The notes beneath the pieces are model-generated. The model saw only the letters and a program-made list of their open reading frames with translations. It was not told where the DNA came from and did not search any database. A stretch of 64,000 nt of DNA from Hyphomonadaceae bacterium (lineage in GTDB: Bacteria > Pseudomonadota > Alphaproteobacteria > Caulobacterales > Hyphomonadaceae). The stretch covers positions 248,001 through 312,000 of the forward strand of contig JANSWU010000003.1 of the NCBI GenBank assembly GCA_024743315.1, written 5' to 3'. The position numbers and the translations under genes were made by a program. This document shows, one piece after another, positions 26,621 to 34,837 of the stretch; the first letter of the stretch is position 1, and the number at the start of each line of letters is the position of its first letter.

Positions 26621-28824
26621 TTGCGCAGATCCTCTGTGCTCAGCGCCGAAACCTGTTCACCATTTGAATCCGTGTTTCCGGCGTGCGCCACTTTTGGAAT
26701 GCCCGTCGTAATCACGAAACGCACCGGTTGTGATTGAACGAGCTGATTATTCTCAATTTTGATGTTCTGCGCGCCATGCAGCACGGCGAGCGGCGCACTT
26801 TCCGCGCCAATGTTTTCGAATCTCGATCCGGTTATGAAGGCGTGTGGACCGAACGTGCTCTCGTCACGCCCGCCGCGATAGATTGATGCTACGGAGCCGC
26901 GCACATTCTCGAATGTGCTGTCGGCGATAATCAAATACTCGACGTTATAGATCCCGAAATCATCGGTTTCCCCGTCGAACTTAAACGGCACACCGGACAC
27001 ATTTCTGAAACTCGAATTGCGAACTTCTACACGATCAAAAAATGTTCCTTTTGCAGCTGTCACAATCGAGAAGGCTCGATTAATCTCAAAGTCCTCAAAC
27101 GACATGTCGTGAAGTTCGACGATATGGTTTCCCGGACCGCCGCGTGTGGTTGAGGCGATGAAACTATTGCCGACATTGTCAGGCGCTGACGTTCCCGAGA
27201 CAGCCAAGCCGGACAGTTTCAGCGCTCCGTCTGCGGACAGTAAAAACAGATTACGTCGCTCAAAGCTGAGTGACACTGTACCCGCCTCAGCCGCTCGCAC
27301 GGTTACGGGCATCTGCACCGCGATTGATTTCGCTTCATTGTAAGCGCCGGGCTTGAGGACAATTTCGTCGCCCGGGGCCGCTGTAGAAATGGCCTCGAAC
27401 AACTGGTTTTCACCCGGCCCAATCTCGATCGTCCGACCGCCTTCAAATGGCGAGGCGGCATTTGGCTTTGGGAACCATGTCACGCCGGTTTCGGATTTCA
27501 GGACACCGAAAGTATCCGGTGAGCTTGTGACCAACGGTACAGAATCCCCTTGGGCGAGGACGACAAAGCCGTCTGAGAGCTCCGCTGGAGGTTTCAGATT
27601 TGTGTAATTCTCGGAAAAGGCAATGCCGCTCATGTCATCATAGAGGTTGAAAGGAGTGACCTCTCGACTGCCGATGACAATATTATTCTTAAAGCTCGAA
27701 TTGATCGGAATCGCGCTACGCTCTGCATCCGAACCCTCGCCAAGTTCAATCGTGCTCACCTGCTCGAATCGGTTTCCGACAATCGCCGCGCCATCGACTT
27801 GATGGTACCGATTTATGGGTGAATCCGGCACCCCGTTCATGACCACTAATGCGCCAGAGAAGCGCGTGCCCGTCAGGTCTCGAAACAGATTGTTGCGGAT
27901 CGTCTGGTCCGCATTGATCACCCGCACCCCGCCCGTATATGGCGCACCATTTCCGTCAAACAGATTGTCTTCAACCAGAGTGCCATTGCCATGGCGCAAT
28001 GTGAGCGTCCCGCGCGACTCATAGAAAGTATTGCCACGATAGGTGTTGCCGCCCGATTTGTTCGAGACGATCTCAACTTCACCGCTGCAGCGATCAAAGA
28101 AGTTGTTCTCCACCAAGGTCCCCGAACGCGTCAGTGAATAGTGACTGGTGCCGATGCGCAGCGTTTCACCGCCATTAGAGCCAAAGACGGGACGCGGCCC
28201 GAAATAGTTATGGTGGATGTGATGATTGTTGTTCTGGCTGTTTTCGGAATTGAGACGAACAGTCATGGTCGGCCCAGAGTTCAGCTTGCCAGATAGGTGA
28301 TTGTGATCGAACTCATTGTTTTGACCATACATGACCACCCAGGTGTCACGCTGGACGCGATCAGGATTATTGTAATTCTCAATCACCGTATTCGTGACCC
28401 GCGAGTTGAATGCGAGACGCTCAGCATCGACCCGGAAACTGATCACTTCGTTGAGGGGTGTGTAGCCATCCTTAAATACCAGCCCGGACACAACCAAATG
28501 TTGCCCGCCCAGCCGCAAACTCGATTGACCGCTTAAGACAACCTGCCCGGGTTGCTCGGCGAGCAGATGGATCGGAGCCGACTCCGAACCCTCGGCATCG
28601 AGCACCAGGTCGAAGTCACGCCAAACCCCGCTCGCCAGAATAATCGCATCGCCGGGTTGAGCGGCGCGCGCTGCGGAATTGTATTCGTCTTGCGTCGAAA
28701 CAAGAACTTGCCTCGAAATGCGACCTTCGAATTCGCCGAGCGAAACTGTTGCGGGAGCCGTCACCGTGCAAGCTGGCGCCACACCAATTGCAATGACCAA
28801 GACTGCCAAACCGATGGCCTTCAT
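26617..28824 (-). CDS. PL6 alginate lyase (chondroitinase-B-like, lipoprotein)
   Basis: The 735-residue protein has a lipoprotein signal (GVAPAC) and two parallel beta-helix domains. The N-terminal domain carries the PL6 active site: acidic residues Glu249 and Glu251 for calcium, Lys256 in VSNKSGG and Arg277 in LRHGNG. The 21-residue Lys-Arg spacing equals that of AlyGC. The second domain begins near residue 460. It cleaves alginate at the outer membrane or in the periplasm. GGAGGAG precedes the ATG. It is the first gene of a seven-gene operon (PL6, PL17, reductase, kdgK, dctP, dctQ, dctM). Confidence 0.93.
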   Translation of the reverse strand: MKAIGLAVLVIAIGVAPACTVTAPATVSLGEFEGRISRQVLVSTQDEYNSAARAAQPGDAIILASGVWRDFDLVLDAEGSESAPIHLLAEQPGQVVLSGQSSLRLGGQHLVVSGLVFKDGYTPLNEVISFRVDAERLAFNSRVTNTVIENYNNPDRVQRDTWVVMYGQNNEFDHNHLSGKLNSGPTMTVRLNSENSQNNNHHIHHNYFGPRPVFGSNGGETLRIGTSHYSLTRSGTLVENNFFDRCSGEVEIVSNKSGGNTYRGNTFYESRGTLTLRHGNGTLVEDNLFDGNGAPYTGGVRVINADQTIRNNLFRDLTGTRFSGALVVMNGVPDSPINRYHQVDGAAIVGNRFEQVSTIELGEGSDAERSAIPINSSFKNNIVIGSREVTPFNLYDDMSGIAFSENYTNLKPPAELSDGFVVLAQGDSVPLVTSSPDTFGVLKSETGVTWFPKPNAASPFEGGRTIEIGPGENQLFEAISTAAPGDEIVLKPGAYNEAKSIAVQMPVTVRAAEAGTVSLSFERRNLFLLSADGALKLSGLAVSGTSAPDNVGNSFIASTTRGGPGNHIVELHDMSFEDFEINRAFSIVTAAKGTFFDRVEVRNSSFRNVSGVPFKFDGETDDFGIYNVEYLIIADSTFENVRGSVASIYRGGRDESTFGPHAFITGSRFENIGAESAPLAVLHGAQNIKIENNQLVQSQPVRFVITTGIPKVAHAGNTDSNGEQVSALSTEDLRK

Positions 28825-28866
28825 GTTTCTCCTCCCGAACCGCTCTTTCTATGGAGCTTTGCGCTT

Positions 28867-28894
28867 ACGCTATTGAGGCAAGAAATATTGTCAA
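28867..28894 (-). promoter_or_regulatory. Candidate promoter of the alginate operon
   Basis: On the minus strand a perfect -35 hexamer TTGACA (28889-28894) is followed after 16 bases by TAGCGT (28867-28872), a weak -10. It lies about 43 bases before the PL6 start. The weak -10 makes the exact promoter uncertain. Confidence 0.3.
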
Positions 28895-29118
28895 CCATTA
28901 ATGCATACCAATTATAAGAATATATCTAGTCCGGTTTCTCGCAAGTTCGGCTGCCGAGCCGCGACCGTCATCGACGTTTGAAGAATCACCAGGGTTGGGA
29001 CGTAATGCACCAATTTCGAATGCCTTGACGACGCCCCACCAACTGGACCGACCAAAACCGCCATCTACAGCACTGTAATAAATATATATTTTTCCTGTTC
29101 GGAGAGAATGTCCTTGAA

Positions 29119-29130
29119 TTGGTAGGACAA
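29119..29130. promoter_or_regulatory. FadR-type GntR operator before the regulator gene
   Basis: TTGGTAGGACAA contains a perfect match to the FadR-subfamily consensus TNGT-N3-ACNA. It lies 50 bases before the regulator ATG, so autoregulation is likely, and the divergent alginate operon may also respond. A further TTGGTAACTT half site follows at 29132. Confidence 0.65.
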
Positions 29131-29179
29131 TTTGGTAACTTATGTGCTGTAGGTTGATGTTTTGTCGAGGAAATCCCGC

Positions 29180-29926
29180 ATGGCCGAAAAACGTCTGTAT
29201 CAAAAAATTGCCAGCCAAATCCTCAAAATGATTGAATCCGGAGCCTATCCGCCTGGCACTCGGCTTCCTGGCGAACGCGAGCTTGCAGAGACGCTCGGCG
29301 TGAGCCGTGTGGTCGTTCGCGAAGCGGAAATCTCTCTCGAAGCGCTTGGTCATGTCGAGATCAAGGTCGGATCCGGCGTGTACGTGAAACGCCGAGACCA
29401 ACAAGACCATAGTCGTCTTCCTAAAGTTTCAGCGTTTGAACTCACCCAAACCCGCTTATTGTTCGAATCGGAATCTGCAGCCCTCGCAGCCACTGAGATT
29501 ACGCCCGAACAACTTGCCGAGCTGGAGCGGACAATCGAGCGCATGGAAAACTCACCTCAAGATTCGGAAGAGGCTGATGAGGCGGATCGCGTGTTCCACC
29601 TTACGATCGCGAAAGCCAGCGGCAACCGCGCCAATTACTTCATTATGGAAAACCTCTGGCGTATGCGGGTTGAACTTCCGGAAGTTCGCGAAATGTATGC
29701 CGCCGTTTGCGTCGAAGACTCTTACAAGCGTGTTGACGAGCATGCCGCGATCTTGAATGCGCTCAAGGAACGCAACCCAGATAAAGCCCGCAAAGCGATG
29801 CGGGCTCACTTCTCGCGGCTGATCGAGAACCTGCTCGTCGCCTCTGAGCAGCATGCCATTGAAGAAGCGCGGCGACGCTCGCACGCAAATCGCGAGAAAT
29901 ATCTGAAGTCAGCTCTGGCCAGCTAG
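29180..29926 (+). CDS. FadR-subfamily GntR regulator of the alginate locus
   Basis: The 248-residue protein has a GntR winged helix (YQKIASQILKMIESGAYPPGTRLP, then ERELAETLGVSRVVVREAEISLEALG) and an all-helical FCD effector domain. Its metal/ligand histidines are probably in DRVFHLTIAKASG, DEHAAIL and RAHFSRLIENL. FCD regulators often sense uronates or keto-deoxy acids. The ATG at 29180 with GAGG 9 bases upstream is chosen over a TTG at 29162. It sits between the alginate operon and a TonB receptor gene, and FadR-type operators precede both itself and the receptor. Confidence 0.92.
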   Translation: MAEKRLYQKIASQILKMIESGAYPPGTRLPGERELAETLGVSRVVVREAEISLEALGHVEIKVGSGVYVKRRDQQDHSRLPKVSAFELTQTRLLFESESAALAATEITPEQLAELERTIERMENSPQDSEEADEADRVFHLTIAKASGNRANYFIMENLWRMRVELPEVREMYAAVCVEDSYKRVDEHAAILNALKERNPDKARKAMRAHFSRLIENLLVASEQHAIEEARRRSHANREKYLKSALAS

Positions 29927-30068
29927 GCTTCGACGCCCCTCTTTTTTTGCCGGCCCCAGTGACGCGCGCGAACGCGAGCAGCGGCAGCGTGATTGCGCCA
30001 TTCCACATCCAAACAATCTGCCCCCATCGCGTGTCACATAAACGCAACAACTCCCCCAAGAAACCGAA

Positions 30069-30081
30069 TTGGTCCTACCAA
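30069..30081. promoter_or_regulatory. FadR-type GntR operator before the second TonB receptor
   Basis: TTGGTCCTACCAA is a perfect inverted repeat (TTGGT-N3-ACCAA) and fits the FadR-subfamily consensus. Read in reverse, the operator at 29119 shares TCCTACCAA with it. It lies about 107 bases before the receptor ATG and about 28 bases upstream of the -35 candidate. Confidence 0.7.
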
Positions 30082-30108
30082 TTGGTTCGAATTTAATCGC
30101 CAAATTGG

Positions 30109-30136
30109 TTGACACATTGTTTGGCGTGCGTATGCC
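30109..30136 (+). promoter_or_regulatory. Candidate promoter of the second TonB receptor
   Basis: TTGACA (30109-30114) and TATGCC (30131-30136) are separated by 16 bases and lie about 50 bases before the ATG. The -35 is perfect and the -10 partial. The gap 29927-30187 otherwise holds only the operator and no gene. Confidence 0.45.
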
Positions 30137-30187
30137 TGTCCTCACTTCGAGCTAAAACGAAGACATATCTACCGGGAGGAAATTGGT

Positions 30188-33100
30188 ATGCACGGTAACA
30201 GACAGGACAAGTCCATCCGCTCGCTTTGGCGCGCAGCACTGCTCGCAGGCGTGGCCTTACCTTTGGGCGTAACCGCTTTTGCGCAAGACGCTGGCAGCGA
30301 GGCCGAGGAGGAAGAAGCCCGGCAGGATGTCGTGGTAGTCCAAGGCATTCGTGGATCGCTGCAAAGCGCCCTTAATGAAAAGCGAAATGCCGACAATCTA
30401 AAAGAAATCATTCGCGCCGAGGATATCGGTAAACTCCCAGACCAAAACCTGGCGGAAGTTCTCGAGAACATAACCGGTGTGCAAATCACCCGGACAGCTG
30501 GCGTCGGTACTGGTGTGCAAATCCGCGGCACCAATGCCAACCGGGTGGAGTTCAACGGCGTATCAACCGTCGGGTCTGGCTCCGGCCGAAGCGGCATCGA
30601 CTTTGAAGATGTCAATGCAGCGATCATCTCGGCGGTCGAAGTGACCAAGACTCCGGAAGCGAAAACGATTGAGGGGTCGGTTGGCGGCACAGTCAACCTA
30701 CGCACCATCCGCCCACTCGAGCTCAATGACTGGCTCGGAAATATTCGGATCCAAGGTGAGGATAGCAGTCTCAGCACAGAAGACATCCAGCCCCGTATCT
30801 CAGGCGCCATCGGCAATCGTTGGGACACCGAAATGGGCGAATTCGGCTTCGTAATTAGCGGTAGCTACACTGAGCAGGAATCAGTTTCCTTCCGCCCGCG
30901 TACGGACCGCGACAATGTCGCCTCGCCAGCTGGCGCAAATCCGGCCGAGTTTTTGGGCATTCAGTTCTTGGTTCAGGAGCAGGAAAACTTCGATTACGAG
31001 ACAACCAATATCGCCTCGACCTTCGAATGGGCCCCTAATGATGAGTTCAAGTTCAGCCTTGATTACATCATCAATGAGCAAGAACGCAGTCAGGACTCCT
31101 ATCGCCTTCAGGCTTCCGGCGTCAGCACGCTTCGGCAAATCAGCATCCCGACGGATTTCGAGATTGTTGATTTCGGTGTGACCTCTACCAATGGCCGTAA
31201 CCTTCGCGCGTTCCCAGCCGCCCTGCGTGGCACACTGGAACCCGATCTCGCGAATGATGATGACGATCCGAATCTTCGCTTCTCGAGCGACACCGGCGCA
31301 CGCGTCACCGATAGCGAGATCTTTGCACTGGCTGGTGAGTGGAACAAGAATAACTGGAATGTTCGCGCAGAGCTTGCCTCAACAAGCTCGGAAACTTTCA
31401 ATCCGAATCTCAGCACGACGTTGAACTTCATCAACCCGAACTGCCCCCTCGACGGCGCAGCCACGGGCGACCCAAGCACGAGCAATGATAATTGTGTGCC
31501 GTTCCGTTATGATCTCAGCGGTCGCTCTCTCGCATGGGGCATCAATTTCGACTCACCGTTCGCACCGTCCGTAGCGGACCTGACAAACCCGGCCAATGTT
31601 GTGCTCGACCAGGTCGATATTTCTCGAAACCAACGCGAGAATAAGGAAGACGCATTCCGGATTGATGTCTCTTATGACTTCTCAGACAATGCTTTGCTGG
31701 GCGACTATCTGACGTCTGTCGATGTTGGATATCGCTACAATGAATCTTCCAGTAAGTTTGACGCCGTCCGTGATCGGATTGGCGGATTTAGCCGACTGGA
31801 AGACAGCCCGAACGGCACCCTGTTTCAGGAGCTGCTCGTCCGGGGGCCGTCTAATTATGGCGATGCAGATGGACGCGATCTGTTCATTGCAAACTTCTTG
31901 CTGATCGATCCAGATCGCGCCTTTTCTGACCCGAACGGCGTCCTCAGCATTCTCGAAGGCGCGCTGGCCCAGCAACGTTTGCTGGAACCTCAAGCCGACG
32001 GAGATCTGGTGGCTGTACTATCGTCAGATCAGAACGCCTTCTTCGATGTCAGCGAAGAAACCAATGCGCTCTACGCGCAGGCCAATTTTGAGCATGGCAT
32101 CTTCCGAGGCAATCTCGGCGTCCGTTACATCGAATCCGAAATCGCTTCGGTCGGCTTCGGTCCTGAAGACGCTAACGGTACGCGGTCACTGCAAACCACG
32201 ACTGGCAGCTATGATTTCCTCTTGCCGCGCTTCAACCTGGTGGCCCAGCCGCGCGATGATGTGATCCTGCGGTTTGCCTATGGCTCTGATATTCGTCGTC
32301 CTGACTTTGATGACTTGAGCACAGGGTTCACATTCGGTCCGCAGGAGAACACTGCGGTGGCGCTCGGAAATCCAGGCCTTCTCCCTGAAGAAGTCGATTC
32401 GATCGATATTTCAGCGGAATGGTACTTCGCGCCGGCAGCTGTGGTCAGTCTTGGCTACTTCACAAAAGACCGCACCAATATCTTCGGGACCGACTTTGAA
32501 GGCGCTTTGCTGATCAATGACCCGAACAATACAACGGGCGGACTGTCGCGGGAAACCGATCCAACCTGTCCCGGCGGTGGTATCTTCAACCCGGAAGTCA
32601 TTCCAAACGTGCTCGGCGACCCGAACACGCAAGGCCTGTGTGTTGACTTTACGCGTCCTGGCAATGATCCGGACACGACGACTCAATCAGGCTGGGAATT
32701 CGCGTTCCAGTATGACCTTTCTAGCTTTGAAGATCGTCTCGGATGGGCCTCTGGCTTCGGTGTTGTCGCGAACTACACCATTCAGGACTTCTCCGGTGGG
32801 TCAGTCGTCGACACGACATCAGGCCGCGGCCTCAACGTGCTTGGCGATGTCAGCATCCCACGCGGCCTGCTCGATTTCTCTGAAAACGCTTACAACATCA
32901 CAGCGTTCTACGAGAAGTATGGCCTGTCTGCCCGCGCGCGCTATACTTGGCGTGAAGGCTTCCGCACCCAGGACTTTGGTGGCGGCGCCAACACCTCTGG
33001 TAGCTCTACGTTCAGCTTCCCGGTCAACACACTTGATCGTGGCCAGCTAAATGCAAGCATCAATTACGCCGTGACGGAGAACTTCAATATTGGCTTAGAA

Positions 33101-33217
33101 GCGGTGAACATCACAGAAGAGCCGATCTATCAGCACTGTGTCAGCGAAGAAGGGCCACTCTGCTTTGTCGGATACCCTGATCGTCGCATCACCTTCGGTG
33201 GCAGCTATACGTTCTAA
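30188..33217 (+). CDS. TonB-dependent receptor (second, alginate locus)
   Basis: The 1009-residue outer-membrane receptor has a signal peptide ending near VTAFAQD, a TonB-box-like VVVVQGIR, and a plug with IIRAEDIGKLPDQNLAEVLENITGVQI and GVQIRGTNANRVEFNG. A long barrel ends in GGSYTF. It is typical of the large carbohydrate TonB receptors of Caulobacter, Xanthomonas and Alteromonas. By position it most likely takes up alginate oligosaccharides made by the PL6 lyase. GGGAGG precedes the ATG. A FadR-type operator and a promoter candidate lie upstream, and an intrinsic terminator follows. Confidence 0.93.
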   Translation: MHGNRQDKSIRSLWRAALLAGVALPLGVTAFAQDAGSEAEEEEARQDVVVVQGIRGSLQSALNEKRNADNLKEIIRAEDIGKLPDQNLAEVLENITGVQITRTAGVGTGVQIRGTNANRVEFNGVSTVGSGSGRSGIDFEDVNAAIISAVEVTKTPEAKTIEGSVGGTVNLRTIRPLELNDWLGNIRIQGEDSSLSTEDIQPRISGAIGNRWDTEMGEFGFVISGSYTEQESVSFRPRTDRDNVASPAGANPAEFLGIQFLVQEQENFDYETTNIASTFEWAPNDEFKFSLDYIINEQERSQDSYRLQASGVSTLRQISIPTDFEIVDFGVTSTNGRNLRAFPAALRGTLEPDLANDDDDPNLRFSSDTGARVTDSEIFALAGEWNKNNWNVRAELASTSSETFNPNLSTTLNFINPNCPLDGAATGDPSTSNDNCVPFRYDLSGRSLAWGINFDSPFAPSVADLTNPANVVLDQVDISRNQRENKEDAFRIDVSYDFSDNALLGDYLTSVDVGYRYNESSSKFDAVRDRIGGFSRLEDSPNGTLFQELLVRGPSNYGDADGRDLFIANFLLIDPDRAFSDPNGVLSILEGALAQQRLLEPQADGDLVAVLSSDQNAFFDVSEETNALYAQANFEHGIFRGNLGVRYIESEIASVGFGPEDANGTRSLQTTTGSYDFLLPRFNLVAQPRDDVILRFAYGSDIRRPDFDDLSTGFTFGPQENTAVALGNPGLLPEEVDSIDISAEWYFAPAAVVSLGYFTKDRTNIFGTDFEGALLINDPNNTTGGLSRETDPTCPGGGIFNPEVIPNVLGDPNTQGLCVDFTRPGNDPDTTTQSGWEFAFQYDLSSFEDRLGWASGFGVVANYTIQDFSGGSVVDTTSGRGLNVLGDVSIPRGLLDFSENAYNITAFYEKYGLSARARYTWREGFRTQDFGGGANTSGSSTFSFPVNTLDRGQLNASINYAVTENFNIGLEAVNITEEPIYQHCVSEEGPLCFVGYPDRRITFGGSYTF

Positions 33218-33261
33218 GCCGAAACACCGTCACGCGCTTCGGCGCGTGGCAGTTCCTCCAA

Positions 33262-33293
33262 CTAAAACGCCCCACAATCTGTGGGGCGTTTTT
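33262..33293 (+). terminator. Strong intrinsic terminator
   Basis: A perfect 13-base stem (AAAACGCCCCACA and its complement) with a 3-base loop is followed by a T run. It ends the second TonB receptor transcript, 44 bases after the stop. The A/T flanks may let it work in both directions and also end the convergent kduD transcript. Confidence 0.9.
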
Positions 33294-33317
33294 TTGTCTT
33301 GTTTTTTTGGGAAACTG

Positions 33318-34076
33318 TCAGCGAGCGAGCCAGCCGCCATCAACTGGCAAGATGCTGCCATGAACATAGTCTGAGGCACGCGAAGCAAGAAATACCGCCG
33401 CTCCACCAAGTTCTGCGGGCTGGCCCCAGCGCCCTGCCGGGATGCGGCCCAGGATTTCCGCACTTCGTTTCGGGTCGGCCTGCAGCGCCGCCGTATTATT
33501 CGTGGCGAAATAGCCAGGGGCGATTGCATTCACATTGATGCCCTTGCTCGCCCACTCGTTTGCCAGCGCGCGGGTCAAACCCATCAAGCCAGACTTGGAC
33601 GCTGTGTAGGATGGCACGCGAATACCGCCTTGGAAGGATAACATCGAAGCGATGTTGATGATTTTGCCGCCTTGCTCGGCCTTCAAACAGCTTCGTGCAA
33701 AGGCCTGGCTCAGAAAGAACACGGTTCGCAGGTTCACATTCAGAACACTGTCCCACTCATCCATGGTAAAATCGATGGCGTTATTACGCTGAATGATGCC
33801 TGCATTGTTGACGAGAATATCGAGGCCGCCAAGTTCAGCGCGCGTCGTATTTATGATCTCGTCCACTGTCTCAAGCGACGAAAGATCAGCTTGAACCACG
33901 GTGCTGTTGCCGCCGATGGCCTTGATCTTCTCAACTGTCTCATCCGGCGCCGAACGGCCGACCAAAGCAATTGCCGCCCCGGCTTCTGCGAGCGCCAGCG
34001 CAATTCCCTGCCCGAGGCCTGTATTTGCGCCCGTGACAATCGCCGTCTTGCCGCTCAAATCAAACATGGTGCTCAT
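33318..34076 (-). CDS. kduD: 2-Keto-3-deoxygluconate 5-dehydrogenase (KduD/DhuD-type SDR)
   Basis: The 252-residue classical SDR has the cofactor loop TGANTGLGQG, NNAG, and the catalytic Ser-Tyr-Lys in IASMLSFQGGIRVPSYTASKSG. The segment LSFQGGIRVPSYTASKSG and the ending GSILPVDGGWLAR are typical of KduD. It interconverts 2,5-diketo-3-deoxygluconate (DK-II) and KDG. Its ATG follows the isomerase stop by 4 bases, so the isomerase and KduD form the two-step pair from unsaturated glucuronate to KDG. A LacI operator lies upstream of the pair. Confidence 0.92.
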   Translation of the reverse strand: MSTMFDLSGKTAIVTGANTGLGQGIALALAEAGAAIALVGRSAPDETVEKIKAIGGNSTVVQADLSSLETVDEIINTTRAELGGLDILVNNAGIIQRNNAIDFTMDEWDSVLNVNLRTVFFLSQAFARSCLKAEQGGKIINIASMLSFQGGIRVPSYTASKSGLMGLTRALANEWASKGINVNAIAPGYFATNNTAALQADPKRSAEILGRIPAGRWGQPAELGGAAVFLASRASDYVHGSILPVDGGWLAR

Positions 34077-34080
34077 TGTG

Positions 34081-34722
34081 CTAAGCTGCCAGAACTGACT
34101 TCAAATAATCGGACATGGCTTCGTCTTGTGAATTGGCGAAGAAATATTCTGAGAATTTCTCTCCAGAAATGGCGGCCTTGAGCAGGTCCTGATCGACCGT
34201 TTTCAATACGGTCAGCATGTCATGACAGGCTGCAGCCTTTACGGCGCCCAGGATACCCCGGTTCTTGGCCATGATCTCTGCGCGCTCTTTCGGGTAACCG
34301 ACGCCGCGTTCAACCTCGAAAAGCTTGCGATAGCAGTCCTGCAGATTGAGCTCGGCCGCCCAGCCGAAACCTTTCGCATAGGGCATAGAGATGGCGTTGC
34401 CATCGTTGATTTGGCCAAACAGGAACGCATCGGTTGGATCAATCACCAAGCCGCAAATCACGCCCGGCATGGCATTGCAACCGAGCATCGACCCCATGCC
34501 TGTTCCGCACCCTGTGACGACAAAATCGGCGGCTTTCGAGTTCAACAAGATGCCAGCGAGCAATCCGTTCATAATGTATGTGAGCTGCGCCTCATCTTCC
34601 GGGCCGTACATGCCATAATGAAACACTGAGTGACCAAGCGGGTCAGCCACCGTCTTGAGTGCGTCGTGTACAATTTCACTTTTTGCGGCCTGGCTGTTCT
34701 CGATAATCAGCGCAATTTTCAT
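34081..34722 (-). CDS. RpiB/LacA/LacB-family isomerase, probably a DhuI-like DKI isomerase
   Basis: The 213-residue protein resembles the RpiB sugar-phosphate isomerase family, with the pattern VVTGCGTGMGSMLGCNAMPGV near residue 85-105 where the family holds its catalytic cysteine (T/SGCGTG). Members that pair with KduD/DhuD convert 4-deoxy-5-ketouronate (DKI) to DK-II, replacing the unrelated KduI. The ATG at 34722 has AAGGAA 8 bases upstream; earlier starts are less likely. kduD follows after 4 bases. A LacI-type operator lies 70-80 bases upstream. A pentose-phosphate role is possible but fits the context less well. Confidence 0.8.
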   Translation of the reverse strand: MKIALIIENSQAAKSEIVHDALKTVADPLGHSVFHYGMYGPEDEAQLTYIMNGLLAGILLNSKAADFVVTGCGTGMGSMLGCNAMPGVICGLVIDPTDAFLFGQINDGNAISMPYAKGFGWAAELNLQDCYRKLFEVERGVGYPKERAEIMAKNRGILGAVKAAACHDMLTVLKTVDQDLLKAAISGEKFSEYFFANSQDEAMSDYLKSVLAA

Positions 34723-34789
34723 TGGAGTGTTCCTTGTCATTATCCGGCGCGAAGCGCCCCTCACTCGATGGTGGGAATCTCGTAATTAG

Positions 34790-34802
34790 GTAACCGGTGT
34801 CA
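34790..34802. promoter_or_regulatory. LacI-type operator before the isomerase-kduD pair
   Basis: GTAACCGGTGTCA is the exact reverse complement of the 13-base site at 36863-36875. It has the CG-centred ACCGGT core of LacI-family operators and lies between the LacI gene and the isomerase gene. Confidence 0.7.
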
Positions 34803-34837
34803 TAGCACCTAGCAATTCGTGCATCAAGCATGCAAGT

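Larger units (their letters stand above)
28825..29179. other. 355-base divergent regulatory gap of the alginate locus
   Basis: The gap separates the PL6-led operon (minus) from the GntR regulator gene (plus). It is AT-rich near 28,885-28,925 and 29,075-29,100. It holds a weak minus-strand promoter candidate at 28867-28894, and a FadR-type operator at 29119-29130. A minus-strand frame of 170 codons overlaps this region and the regulator's start, but has no motifs and looks like chance. Confidence 0.5.

Noticed and set aside
28898..29410. A 170-codon minus-strand frame across the GntR regulator start
   Set aside because: It is antisense to the DNA-binding domain of the regulator and has no recognisable domain or ribosome site.
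30105..30115. A TTGGTTGACAC element read as another GntR operator
   Set aside because: The right half does not fit ACNA at the needed distance; TTGACA there is better explained as a -35 hexamer.
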